Assembly (NCBI GenBank): GCA_900315345.1
Contig: OMYP01000019.1
Coordinates: forward strand, 1-32,466
Source of the DNA: an uncultured Selenomonadales bacterium
Lineage (GTDB): Bacteria; Bacillota; Negativicutes; Acidaminococcales; Acidaminococcaceae
Reading direction: 5' to 3'
Length of the DNA: 32,466 nt
Positions 16,705 to 23,627 of the stretch are shown in pieces (the first letter of the stretch is position 1; each line of letters opens with the position of its first letter). The translations under genes were made by a program, and so were the position numbers. The notes under the pieces were generated by a model. The model was not told where the DNA came from. It was given only the letters and a program-made list of their open reading frames with translations, and did not search any database.

Positions 16705-17946
16705 ATGAAACCTGAAATTGTAATGGAAAAATACGAAAAATACATCAACCCGTCATCAACGAGGCTGTTCCGTTTTATGGGACTGTCCAGCGTGGAAGCC
16801 CATGCGGAAGGCTGGATCATCACCGATACGGAAGGGACTGAGTTTATCGACTGCCTGGGGGGGTTCGGCATGTTTGCGGTAGGCCATAAACATCCCAAGG
16901 TGGTGGAAGCGGTGGAACGGGAACTGCATCACATGCCCATGTGCGGTAAGGTGCTGTTTAACGAGCCGGCGGCCCTGCTGGCGGAAAAGCTGGCGGAAAT
17001 TACGCCGGGGGCGCTGCAGTATAACTTTTTCTGCAACAGCGGTACGGAAGCGGTGGAAGGATGCCTGAAGGTGGCCCGGCTGGCTACGGGGCGGAAAAAA
17101 TTCGTGGCGGCCCGTAACGCGTTCCACGGCAAGACCTTCGGCTCTTTAACGGCCACGGGCCGGGACATGTACAGGGATCCTTTCAAGCCTCTGCTGGAAG
17201 GATTCACCCATATTCCCTTTAATGATATTCCTGCCCTGGAAGCAGCAGTGGATGAAGATACGGCTGCTGTGATCCTGGAACCGGTCCAGGGGGAGGGCGG
17301 CATCAACGTGCCTGCGGACGGCTACATGAAACGGGCGGAAGAGATTGCCCATGCACACGGCGCCCTGCTGATCGCCGATGAGGTGCAGACCGGGATCGGC
17401 CGCACCGGAAAATGGTTCGGCGTGGATTACGACGGGGCGAAGCCGGACCTGATGGCTGTGGCCAAAGCCCTGGGGGGCGGCATCATGCCCATCGGTTCCG
17501 TCATTGGTACGGAAGACGCATGGAAAGGGCTTATTGAGGCGCCCTTCCTGCACACCTCCACCTTCGGAAGCGGACAGATGGCCTGCGCGGCCGGGGTGGC
17601 AACCCTTCAGGTCATCGAAGAGGAAAATCTGCTGCAGCGCAGCGCGGAGACCGGGGCCTACTTCAAAAAGGGTATTGAAGCCATCGCGAAAGAATTCCCC
17701 CAGGTAATCAGAGAGGTCCGGGGCCGGGGGATGATGATAGGCATGGACCTGACGAAGGAAGGGGCCGGCGGTATGCTGATGGCCCTGATGATCGACCGGC
17801 ATGTGATCGTCGCCTATACGCTGAACAACCCCAAGGTGATCCGCATTGAGCCGCCTCTTATTATGCCGAAGGAAGTGGCAGACCATGTGCTGGAGGTACT
17901 CAGGGACAGCGTGAAGCAGATTGCGGAAGTGATTGATGATTTATAA
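16705..17946 (+). CDS. Class III PLP-dependent aminotransferase (putrescine/ornithine type)
   Basis: This 413-residue cytoplasmic enzyme has the class III aminotransferase pattern: NSGTEAVEGCLKVAR (about 112-126) for phosphate binding, FHGKTFGSL, LIADEVQTGIGRTG (about 222-235) with the PLP-binding Asp, and the Schiff-base lysine K254 in VAKALGGG. The overall pattern, including the conserved LGGFGMFAVGHKHP stretch, looks closest to putrescine aminotransferase (PatA/YgjG) and related ornithine or acetylornithine enzymes. The amino donor cannot be fixed from sequence. No other polyamine or arginine gene is in the window, so context gives no help. GGGGGA precedes the ATG by about 8 bases. Confidence 0.85.
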   Translation: MKPEIVMEKYEKYINPSSTRLFRFMGLSSVEAHAEGWIITDTEGTEFIDCLGGFGMFAVGHKHPKVVEAVERELHHMPMCGKVLFNEPAALLAEKLAEITPGALQYNFFCNSGTEAVEGCLKVARLATGRKKFVAARNAFHGKTFGSLTATGRDMYRDPFKPLLEGFTHIPFNDIPALEAAVDEDTAAVILEPVQGEGGINVPADGYMKRAEEIAHAHGALLIADEVQTGIGRTGKWFGVDYDGAKPDLMAVAKALGGGIMPIGSVIGTEDAWKGLIEAPFLHTSTFGSGQMACAAGVATLQVIEEENLLQRSAETGAYFKKGIEAIAKEFPQVIREVRGRGMMIGMDLTKEGAGGMLMALMIDRHVIVAYTLNNPKVIRIEPPLIMPKEVADHVLEVLRDSVKQIAEVIDDL

Positions 17947-18031
17947 AGCAGGCGTGGCGGAACGGTGAATTTTTTCGGGCTTTCGCAAAGGTCGCTGCTG
18001 AAGATTTTTTAAATTAAAGAAGGGGAAGACC

Positions 18032-18466
18032 ATGCCTTTTGTAAAATCGGAAATTGTAATCAAAGGCGAAAAACAGAAAATCTATGATGTCATTAAAGAT
18101 ATGGCGTCCTATCCGAAATTTATGAAGAACCTTGTGAGCGTAGAGGTGCTGGAAGAAGGGGAAAATTATGACATTTCCCATTGGGTTTCCAATGTAGACG
18201 GAAGGAAGATCATCTGGACCGAACGGGATGATTTTGACCCGGAAGCTTATAAGATTACCTATAAGCAGACTGCCGGCGACCTGAAAAAGATGGAAGGGGC
18301 CTGGGAGCTTGTGGATACGGCAGAAGGGGTAAATGTTTCCCTGGCTGTGGATTTTGAATTCGGCATCCCCATGATCGCCGGGCTGTTAAATCCTATCCTC
18401 ATTCGCAAAGTACAGGAGAACAGCGAGGACATGCTGCGGGCTATCAAGGGTGAAATTGAAAAATAA
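18032..18466 (+). CDS. SRPBCC-superfamily (START/Coq10-like) protein
   Basis: This 144-residue protein looks like a helix-grip SRPBCC protein of the polyketide cyclase/Coq10 type: an N-terminal strand (KSEIVIKGEKQKIYDVIKDM), the typical YPKFMKNLVSVEVLEE segment, beta strands with aromatic residues, and a long amphipathic C-terminal helix (about 112-143). Such proteins bind a hydrophobic ligand in a cavity. The ligand here is unknown, and no quinone or polyketide genes are nearby. GAAGGGG lies before ATG 18032. Its stop codon lies inside a 19-bp palindrome within the htpX promoter. Confidence 0.65.
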   Translation: MPFVKSEIVIKGEKQKIYDVIKDMASYPKFMKNLVSVEVLEEGENYDISHWVSNVDGRKIIWTERDDFDPEAYKITYKQTAGDLKKMEGAWELVDTAEGVNVSLAVDFEFGIPMIAGLLNPILIRKVQENSEDMLRAIKGEIEK

Positions 18467-18484
18467 CAGGAATTCTGTTATAAT
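18456..18484 (+). promoter_or_regulatory. htpX promoter with an overlapping perfect palindrome (candidate operator)
   Basis: TTGAAA (18456-18461), 17 bases, TATAAT (18479-18484) is a near-consensus promoter. The spacer is almost filled by ATAACAG-GAATT-CTGTTAT (18463-18481), a perfect 7-bp inverted repeat reaching into the -10. A repressor bound there would block RNA polymerase. Confidence 0.7.
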
Positions 18485-18525
18485 TATTTAGCTAAAGTTG
18501 TTTTGCAAGGAGCGTGCGTTGCATT

Positions 18526-19377
18526 ATGAAGACTGCGTTTTTGATGACATTACTGACCCTGCTGCTGGTCATGGTAGGCGATGCCGCCGGCGGCCGGCAG
18601 GGTATGATAGTCATGCTGATCTTTTCTCTGGGCATGAATTTTATGGCATACTGGAACAGTGATAAGATGGTCCTTGCCCAGTACCGGGCCCGGCAGGTAG
18701 ATGAAAATTCCGCTCCTGGCCTGTACGGTATTGTAAAGCGGCTGGCCCAGCGGGCCAACCTGCCCATGCCCAAGGTATACATTATCGACGACCAGGTACC
18801 CAATGCATTTGCTACCGGACGGAATCCGGAGCATGCGGCAGTTGCGGTGACCACTGCCCTGATGAACTACCTTTCACCGAAAGAAATCGAAGGGGTCCTC
18901 GGTCATGAACTGACCCATGTGAAGAACAGGGACATCCTGATCAGTACGGTAGCGGCCAGCCTGGCCGGCGTTATTACTACCATATCCCGCTTTGCCCTCT
19001 GGTTCGGCGGCGGAAGGGACCGGGAGAACAGCAATCCCATAGCGGCCGTCCTGATGTTGGTACTGGCTCCCATTGCGGCGGCCCTGATCCAGATGGCGGT
19101 ATCCCGGAGCCGTGAATACAAAGCGGACGAAGGCGGCGGGGAATTGTGCGGCGATCCTAATTATCTGGCGGATGCACTGGAAAAAATATCCATGTATTCC
19201 ACCCGCAGGACCATGCAGAACGCAACGGAAGCCACGGCCCACATGTTCATTATGTGCCCCTTCAGCGCCAGGGATATGCAGAAACTGTTCAGTACCCATC
19301 CTTCTACGGAAGAACGTGTGAAACTGCTCCGCCAGCAGGCCCAGGAGATGAAACGGCAGGGAAAACTGCAGCCGTAA
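18526..19377 (+). CDS. htpX: Membrane zinc metalloprotease HtpX
   Basis: HtpX is an M48-family membrane protease that degrades misfolded membrane proteins. The 283-residue protein has two N-terminal hydrophobic segments (about 3-18 and 22-40), the zinc motif HELTH (H127, E128, H131) and a third ligand Glu in SREYKADE (about E197), with two further membrane-compatible segments near 145-165 and 178-195. I prefer ATG 18526, as homologues start Met-Lys-Thr; AAGGAG (18507-18512) is 13 bases away, rather far. GTG 18514 in frame is only one base from that site. The gene has its own promoter with an operator-like palindrome, consistent with stress control in this family. Confidence 0.95.
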   Translation: MKTAFLMTLLTLLLVMVGDAAGGRQGMIVMLIFSLGMNFMAYWNSDKMVLAQYRARQVDENSAPGLYGIVKRLAQRANLPMPKVYIIDDQVPNAFATGRNPEHAAVAVTTALMNYLSPKEIEGVLGHELTHVKNRDILISTVAASLAGVITTISRFALWFGGGRDRENSNPIAAVLMLVLAPIAAALIQMAVSRSREYKADEGGGELCGDPNYLADALEKISMYSTRRTMQNATEATAHMFIMCPFSARDMQKLFSTHPSTEERVKLLRQQAQEMKRQGKLQP

Positions 19378-19389
19378 AAGCCCGTTGCT

Positions 19390-19413
19390 GTGATTGTACC
19401 CTGTTGCAATCAC
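19390..19413 (+). other. Stem-loop after htpX
   Basis: GTGATTG (19390-19396) pairs with CAATCAC (19407-19413) around a 10-base loop. No U-tract follows. It lies in the 209-base gap between htpX and ndk, in which no gene was seen. Confidence 0.4.
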
Positions 19414-19586
19414 CCAGCCGGATTTATGTAATGTTCCTTCCGGAAAAATTGATTCATACCGGGCGTAAGTCCGGATTGATACACATTAACGGAAACGCAG
19501 GCTATTCTTTTTGGTAAAAGAATTTGTGATTTTTTAACCGGCGCTTCCTCTTAATTACACTTTATTATTCAAAGGAGAGAAAAACA

Positions 19587-20003
19587 ATGGATCAGAAATC
19601 ATTAGTATTAGTAAAGCCCGACGGAGTCCGCAAACATTTAATCGGCGAGATCATCGCCCGTTTTGAACGCCGCGGCTTAAAAATCTGCGCCCTGAAAATG
19701 CTGGTTATGACCAAAGACCAGGCTAAATATCATTATGCAGAACATGTTGACAAACCCTTCTTCCCCGAACTGGAAGCATTCATTACCGGCGGTCCCCTGG
19801 TTGCCATGGTAGTAGAAGGCCCTAACGCTATTAAAGCTATCCGCACCATGATGGGCGTAACCGATCCTATCGAATCCACCCCCGGCTCCATCCGCGGCGA
19901 TTTCGCTCTGGATAAAGGCGAAAACGTAATCCACGGCAGCGACAGCCCGGAAGCTGCTGAACGGGAAATCAAAAACTTCTTCGCTCCGGAAGAAATTTAT
20001 TAA
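19587..20003 (+). CDS. ndk: Nucleoside diphosphate kinase
   Basis: Ndk transfers the gamma phosphate of ATP to NDPs and keeps NTP and dNTP pools balanced. The 138-residue protein has the family start ([18 protein letters not shown]), the nucleotide-binding residues of the ferredoxin-like fold and the catalytic histidine H116 in [16 protein letters not shown]. Length is normal for the short bacterial form. AAAGGAGAG precedes ATG 19587. Its codon use is visibly biased to C- and T-ending abundant codons, as expected for a strongly expressed gene. It ends at a probable terminator, so it is likely monocistronic. Confidence 0.97.
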   Translation: MDQKSLVLVKPDGVRKHLIGEIIARFERRGLKICALKMLVMTKDQAKYHYAEHVDKPFFPELEAFITGGPLVAMVVEGPNAIKAIRTMMGVTDPIESTPGSIRGDFALDKGENVIHGSDSPEAAEREIKNFFAPEEIY

Positions 20004-20011
20004 TATTGTTT

Positions 20012-20045
20012 AAGACCCAAGCGGATTCCTGTCTGGGCTTTTTTG
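20012..20045 (+). terminator. Probable terminator of ndk
   Basis: AAG-A-CCCA (20012-20019, one bulged A) pairs with TGGGCTT (20034-20040), followed by a run of six T (20039-20044). The stem is short, but the U-tract is good. Confidence 0.55.
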
Positions 20046-20099
20046 CCCCGTACTCTCACATTGGGAATCGACAGTTCCATTGTAAGGAGGTTGTGAAGT

Positions 20100-20627
20100 A
20101 TGTCTAAAAAAGCTGCAGTTTATACCCGTACAGGGGATAAGGGAACCACCGGCCTGTATACCGGCGAGCGGGTATCCAAATGCTCGGTTCGGGTAGAATC
20201 CTACGGGAACCTGGATGAAATTACATCGGCTCTGGGCCTGGCCCGTTCCCTGGTAAAACGCGACGATGTAAAAGAAACGATTTTTAACGTGCAGAAGCTG
20301 CTCATGTCCATGATGGCGGACGTGGCAAGCCTGAACCTGCCCCAGCCCTACATTACGGAAGACCATGTAAAAATTTTTGAAAGCACCATCGACAAGTTTG
20401 ATGCTATGCTGCAACCCCTGAACCATTTCATTATCCCCGGGGACACGCCGGGGGCCGCTGCCCTGGATATTGCCCGCACCACCACCCGCCGTGCGGAACG
20501 CCAGTTGCTGCGCCTGAATGAAACGGAACCGGTGAATCCCCAGCTGTTGGTTTGCGTAAACCGTCTTTCCGACTTGTGCTTCATCCTGGCACGTGTGGAA
20601 TCGGAAGTAGGCCCGGAAGAGAAATAA
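20100..20627 (+). CDS. ATP:cob(I)alamin adenosyltransferase, PduO type
   Basis: PduO-type adenosyltransferases move the 5'-deoxyadenosyl group of ATP to the cobalt of a cob(I)alamin or corrinoid. The 175-residue protein has the family ATP-binding start TRTGDKGTTGL (about 10-20), SYGNLDEITSALG (about 39-51) and the conserved Arg/Glu helix RTTTRRAERQLL (about 127-138), with a C-terminal NRLSDLCFILAR helix. It lacks the P-loop of the CobA type. TAAGGAGG precedes ATG 20100. It stands alone between two terminators but adjoins the cobU-cobC cluster, whose enzymes use adenosylated corrinoids. Confidence 0.93.
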   Translation: MSKKAAVYTRTGDKGTTGLYTGERVSKCSVRVESYGNLDEITSALGLARSLVKRDDVKETIFNVQKLLMSMMADVASLNLPQPYITEDHVKIFESTIDKFDAMLQPLNHFIIPGDTPGAAALDIARTTTRRAERQLLRLNETEPVNPQLLVCVNRLSDLCFILARVESEVGPEEK

Positions 20628-20680
20628 TAGAAGTCACTGAACCAAACCGTTATCAAAGAAATTACAAATCGAAGTGCTTT

Positions 20681-20716
20681 AAAAAGAACCTGTTCCGGCG
20701 GGGCAGGTTCTTTTTT
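20681..20716 (+). terminator. Terminator after the adenosyltransferase gene
   Basis: Perfect 12-bp stem (20681-20692 with 20704-20715, core AGAACCTG/CAGGTTCT), 11-base loop and a run of T. This separates the adenosyltransferase from the cobU transcript. Confidence 0.9.
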
Positions 20717-20726
20717 GCATGGAAAA

Positions 20727-20757
20727 AACTGTTATTTTATGATATAATAAAACAGTT
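20727..20757 (+). promoter_or_regulatory. Extended -10 promoter of the cobamide cluster inside an inverted repeat
   Basis: TGA-TATAAT (20740-20748) is an extended -10 element without a clear -35. It is centred within AACTGTT (20727-20733) / AACAGTT (20751-20757), a 7-bp inverted repeat with partial inner symmetry, a possible operator. Transcription would start near 20755. Confidence 0.5.
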
Positions 20758-20768
20758 AAGTTAATTTA

Positions 20769-20891
20769 CCGGATTGCTTTATAAGAAAAGTTATTGAAAA
20801 AGTTGTTGAAATAAATCCGGAATAAAGATTTGTGTGAGACTCCTGCCAGTCCTGATGTATGGGACTGAGAGGGATACATAATTACGGGAGG
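20769..20891 (+). promoter_or_regulatory. Structured leader of the cobU-cobC cluster, possible cis-regulator
   Basis: CCGGATT (20769-20775) can pair with AATCCGG (20814-20820) over 38 bases. Next, CAGTCC (20847-20852) pairs with GGACTG (20862-20867). Its loop contains TGTAT (20856-20860), which can pair with ATACA (20874-20878), making an H-type pseudoknot just before the ribosome-binding site GGGAGG (20886-20891). CTCC at 20840-20843 could instead pair with GGAG of that site. The order of conserved boxes of known cobalamin riboswitches (GCCACTG in particular) is not seen. Confidence 0.4.
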
Positions 20892-20901
20892 TTGCGGCGC
20901 A

Positions 20902-21474
20902 GTGAGCGAATCAGGAAAAATTGTTCTTGTACTGGGCGGGGCCCGCAGCGGGAAAAGCGAGTTTGCGGAAAAATATGTGCTTCATGCAGGGGCCATCTGC
21001 GGATATATCGCTACGGCAGAGATTCTGGACAGGGAAATGGCGGAACGGGTGAAGCTGCATCAGGCCCGCCGACAGAAACGGTGGATCACCTTTGAAGCTC
21101 CCTATGAGGCGGAAGCGGTTTTCCCGGAAGCGGGGGAACGGACCGACGCCATTTTGTTTGACGACATTACCATTTACCTGAGCAACATGCTGTACGGGAA
21201 GGATGCTCCACAGGGAACAACAGCCGAAAAAGGGGCTTATGTAAGGGAGCGGATCGGGAAACTGCTGGACGCTGCCGCCCAATGCGGAAAAACCGTGGTG
21301 TTTGTTTCCAATGAAGTGGGCAACGGCATCGTTCCGGATAATGCCATGGCCCGGGAATACAGAGATATCTCCGGTTGGGTGAACCAGCAGATCGGAGAGG
21401 CCGCCCACCAGGTTTTCTATGTGGTGGCGGGGCAGGCTGTGGATATCAAACGGCTTGCATTTAAATTTGAGTAG
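20902..21474 (+). CDS. cobU: Adenosylcobinamide kinase / adenosylcobinamide-phosphate guanylyltransferase CobU
   Basis: CobU phosphorylates adenosylcobinamide and then transfers GMP to it, giving AdoCbi-GDP, the substrate of CobS. The 190-residue protein shows the P-loop GGARSGKS (12-19), TAEILDREM, and H53 in RVKLHQARRQKRW, the position of the guanylylated His in characterised CobU. DDITIYLSNML and VSNEVGNGIVP are further family motifs. The start is GTG 20902 with GGGAGG 10 bases upstream. It is the first gene of the cluster and is followed after 15 bases by a CobT homologue. Confidence 0.95.
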   Translation: MSESGKIVLVLGGARSGKSEFAEKYVLHAGAICGYIATAEILDREMAERVKLHQARRQKRWITFEAPYEAEAVFPEAGERTDAILFDDITIYLSNMLYGKDAPQGTTAEKGAYVRERIGKLLDAAAQCGKTVVFVSNEVGNGIVPDNAMAREYRDISGWVNQQIGEAAHQVFYVVAGQAVDIKRLAFKFE

Positions 21475-21489
21475 AGGACGGACGCGGTT

Positions 21490-22506
21490 ATGTTAGACGG
21501 TTTATATATTGAAAAACCAAACCGGAACATCCGGGAGGCAGTTATAAAAAATTGGGCTTCCGTCATGTTGCCGGATGAGGATATGGGCACCCTTGCGGAC
21601 TTGACGGCAGACTACCTGATGATGACGGACGGCCGGGGAATCCGGGGCCTTAAGCCTGTGATGCTGCTTATGTGCGGGGATCACGGCATCTGCAAATACG
21701 GGGTCAGCGCCTTTCCCCAGGAAGTGACCCTGCAGATGATCAACGGCTACGGCAGGGGAACTGCCGGGGCCAATGTAATGGCCCGCCATGGGGGGGCGGA
21801 TATCATCGTGGTGGATGTGGGTACCAATTTTGATTTAAGCGCATTCCCCCACGTACGCCAGTGCAAGGTGGCCTGGGGCACAGATGATTTCACCCAGGGG
21901 CCTGCCATGACAAAAGAGCAGGCTGTTGCCGCACTGGAAACGGGGATGCGGATCGCGGACGAAGCCATCGACCGGGGGTGCAACCTGCTGGAAACCGGGG
22001 AGATGGGCATAGCCAATACCACCTCCACTGCAGCTATCGCCGCCGGGTTCCTGGATCTGCCTGCGGAACTGACCACAGGCCGTGGCAGCGGTATCAACGA
22101 TGAACGGATGAAAATCAAAACGGAAGTGGTACGTAAGGGGCTGGAAGTAAATAAGCCCATACCTGGCAATGGCATGGACGTGCTGTGCAAGGTGGGGGGC
22201 TACGACCACGCGGGCTTGGCCGGCATGATGCTGGCGGGGGCAGCCCGGCATGTACCTACCATGGTTGACGGGGTAAACGCCACCGCTGCGGCACTGATTG
22301 CTTACGGCATTGATCCCGGCTGCGCCGAATATATGCTGTGTTCCCATCTGTCTTCCGATATAAGCGCCAAGAAAATGTTGGAAGTGCTGAAACTGAAGCC
22401 AATTGTCCATGCAGGGATGCGGCTGGGGGAAGGGACCGGCGCGTCCCTGGCCATCAGCATATTGCGTTCCGCCCTGGATACCTATCGAAAGCTGACGGGG
22501 GAGTAA
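21490..22506 (+). CDS. cobT: CobT-family nucleotide:base phosphoribosyltransferase, first copy
   Basis: CobT moves phosphoribose from nicotinate mononucleotide to the lower-ligand base, forming the alpha-ribotide for cobamide assembly. This 338-residue copy keeps most family motifs: CGDHGICKYGVSAFP (about 61-75), VVDVG, PAMTKEQA, GEMGIANTT (about 175-183), TGRGSG, KVGGYDHAGLAGM, MVDGV and MRLGEGTGA with the catalytic Glu E314. The N-terminal KPxGSLxxLE motif is degenerate (DEDMGTLADL near 29-38). It could be an ordinary CobT or, together with the second copy downstream, an ArsA-like subunit that handles phenolic bases. It follows cobU closely and is probably cotranscribed. Confidence 0.9.
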   Translation: MLDGLYIEKPNRNIREAVIKNWASVMLPDEDMGTLADLTADYLMMTDGRGIRGLKPVMLLMCGDHGICKYGVSAFPQEVTLQMINGYGRGTAGANVMARHGGADIIVVDVGTNFDLSAFPHVRQCKVAWGTDDFTQGPAMTKEQAVAALETGMRIADEAIDRGCNLLETGEMGIANTTSTAAIAAGFLDLPAELTTGRGSGINDERMKIKTEVVRKGLEVNKPIPGNGMDVLCKVGGYDHAGLAGMMLAGAARHVPTMVDGVNATAAALIAYGIDPGCAEYMLCSHLSSDISAKKMLEVLKLKPIVHAGMRLGEGTGASLAISILRSALDTYRKLTGE

Positions 22507-22507
22507 C

Positions 22508-22567
22508 GGAAACGTACCCTGCGTTTCCTGAAATAGTTTTTATGTAAGGGGCTAAGCCAGCCCCTTA
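22508..22567 (+). promoter_or_regulatory. Two tandem hairpins between cobT and cobS
   Basis: Hairpin one: GGAAACG (22508-22514) / CGTTTCC (22522-22528), soon followed by AGTTTTTATG. Hairpin two: TAAGGGGCT (22545-22553) / AGCCCCTTA (22559-22567), ending about 8 bases before the cobS ribosome-binding site AAGGAG. They may partly terminate transcription or set the cobT:cobS protein ratio. Confidence 0.55.
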
Positions 22568-22586
22568 TACAGCCAAGGAGATTGAA

Positions 22587-23432
22587 ATGGCAGAAGAGAA
22601 TCTGAAGACCAAAGGGACGGAAGTGGAAGAGGAGACCGGTTTCTGGAACCGGATGAACATTCCTCTGCCGGAACGTTCCACCGGACCTTTCCGTTACCTG
22701 CGGGATTTCTTTACCTGTCTGGAATTTCTGACCCGGATCCGGATGACGAAACGGGAAGTCTGGTTCCCGGACGATTTCGCCCGGTCGGTACCGTATTTCC
22801 CATTAGTTGGGGGTATCATGGGCCTCCTCATGTGGGGGGCAGCGAGAGTCGGCCTTGCCATGGGATTCACCGGAAATGTGCTGGGGGTGTTCCTGGTGCT
22901 GGCGGAACTTTTTTTCATCGGCACCCTCATGTACGACGGCTTTATGGACACGTCCGATGGGGTATTCAGCGGCAGGACACGGGAGCGGAAGCTGGAAATC
23001 ATGCAGGACAGCCACGTTGGGGCCAATGCGGTGATCGGAGCTATCATCCTGATACTGGCCAAGGTGACGCTGCTGGGGACCGTTGCCCCGGCCATACTGG
23101 GGCCCCTGCTGGTAACCATGTATGTGGTGACCCGGACCCTGATGGTCATCTACATCCTGAAATTCCCCAACGCCCGACCCGGGGGTCTGGGAGAAATGTT
23201 CAAAACAGGGGGCAAATCCGTGTATCTTATGGCGGCCCTTATGCTGTGCGCCATGTTACTGTTTTATCTGGGACCGGGGTTCTGTAAACTGGCCCTGGCC
23301 AGCTGCGTGCCCTGTATCGCCATCGCTTTCTACCTGAAATGGGGACTGGGAGGCCTTACCGGCGATACCTTCGGCTTCCTGACAGAATGCGGCGATGTGA
23401 TCGTATTATTCCTTGCCGCCTGGCTTTTATAA
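22587..23432 (+). CDS. cobS: Adenosylcobinamide-GDP ribazoletransferase CobS
   Basis: CobS is the membrane enzyme that joins AdoCbi-GDP to the alpha-ribotide, closing the nucleotide loop. The 281-residue protein shows FTCLEFLTRIRM (about 47-58), the PYFPLVGGIMGLL segment and the Mg-binding motif DGFMDTSDG (D117, D121, D124) followed by RERKLEIMQDSHVGANAV. Several membrane-spanning segments lie between 70 and 280. An N-terminal polar extension of about 40 residues, rich in Glu and Lys, comes before the family start and is unusual. AAGGAG precedes ATG 22587. A 165-bp palindrome begins five bases after the stop codon. Confidence 0.95.
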   Translation: MAEENLKTKGTEVEEETGFWNRMNIPLPERSTGPFRYLRDFFTCLEFLTRIRMTKREVWFPDDFARSVPYFPLVGGIMGLLMWGAARVGLAMGFTGNVLGVFLVLAELFFIGTLMYDGFMDTSDGVFSGRTRERKLEIMQDSHVGANAVIGAIILILAKVTLLGTVAPAILGPLLVTMYVVTRTLMVIYILKFPNARPGGLGEMFKTGGKSVYLMAALMLCAMLLFYLGPGFCKLALASCVPCIAIAFYLKWGLGGLTGDTFGFLTECGDVIVLFLAAWLL

Positions 23433-23436
23433 TGTT

Positions 23437-23601
23437 TTAAGGAAACACTGATTAAATGAGTTTGTGCGATTGTCGAGTGCTTTTTGCAAATGACAAGGAA
23501 GTGTCTCGAAGGTGCAGCGGGGCTGCGTCAAGAGACAGTGACGAAGTCATTCACAAAAAGCGCCGACAAGCGTGCAGACGAATTAATCAGTGGTTCCTTA
23601 A
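23437..23601. repeat. 165-bp near-perfect palindrome (MITE-like or REP-like element)
   Basis: The ends TTAAGGAAACACTGATTAA (23437-23455) and TTAATCAGTGGTTCCTTAA (23583-23601) are inverted repeats with one mismatch. The similarity continues inwards, including TTGTCG, GCTTTTTG, AATGAC and GTGTCTC, down to GCAGC-GGG-GCTGC at the centre (23514-23526). As RNA it would be one long hairpin. It has no transposase and lies between cobS and the second CobT-family gene. Confidence 0.8.
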
Positions 23602-23627
23602 TTAATCTTTGAAGAAGGAAATGAACT

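Noticed and set aside
18514..18525. GTG start for htpX
   Set aside because: It is one base from the AAGGAG site; the ATG at 18526 matches the usual Met-Lys-Thr start of the family.
20830..20880. Known cobalamin or TPP riboswitch before cobU
   Set aside because: CCTGCC and CTGAGA fragments recall these riboswitches, but the other conserved boxes and their order are missing.
20859..21095. Plus-strand frame overlapping the start of cobU
   Set aside because: Out-of-frame shadow of cobU with no family match; it crosses the leader structures.
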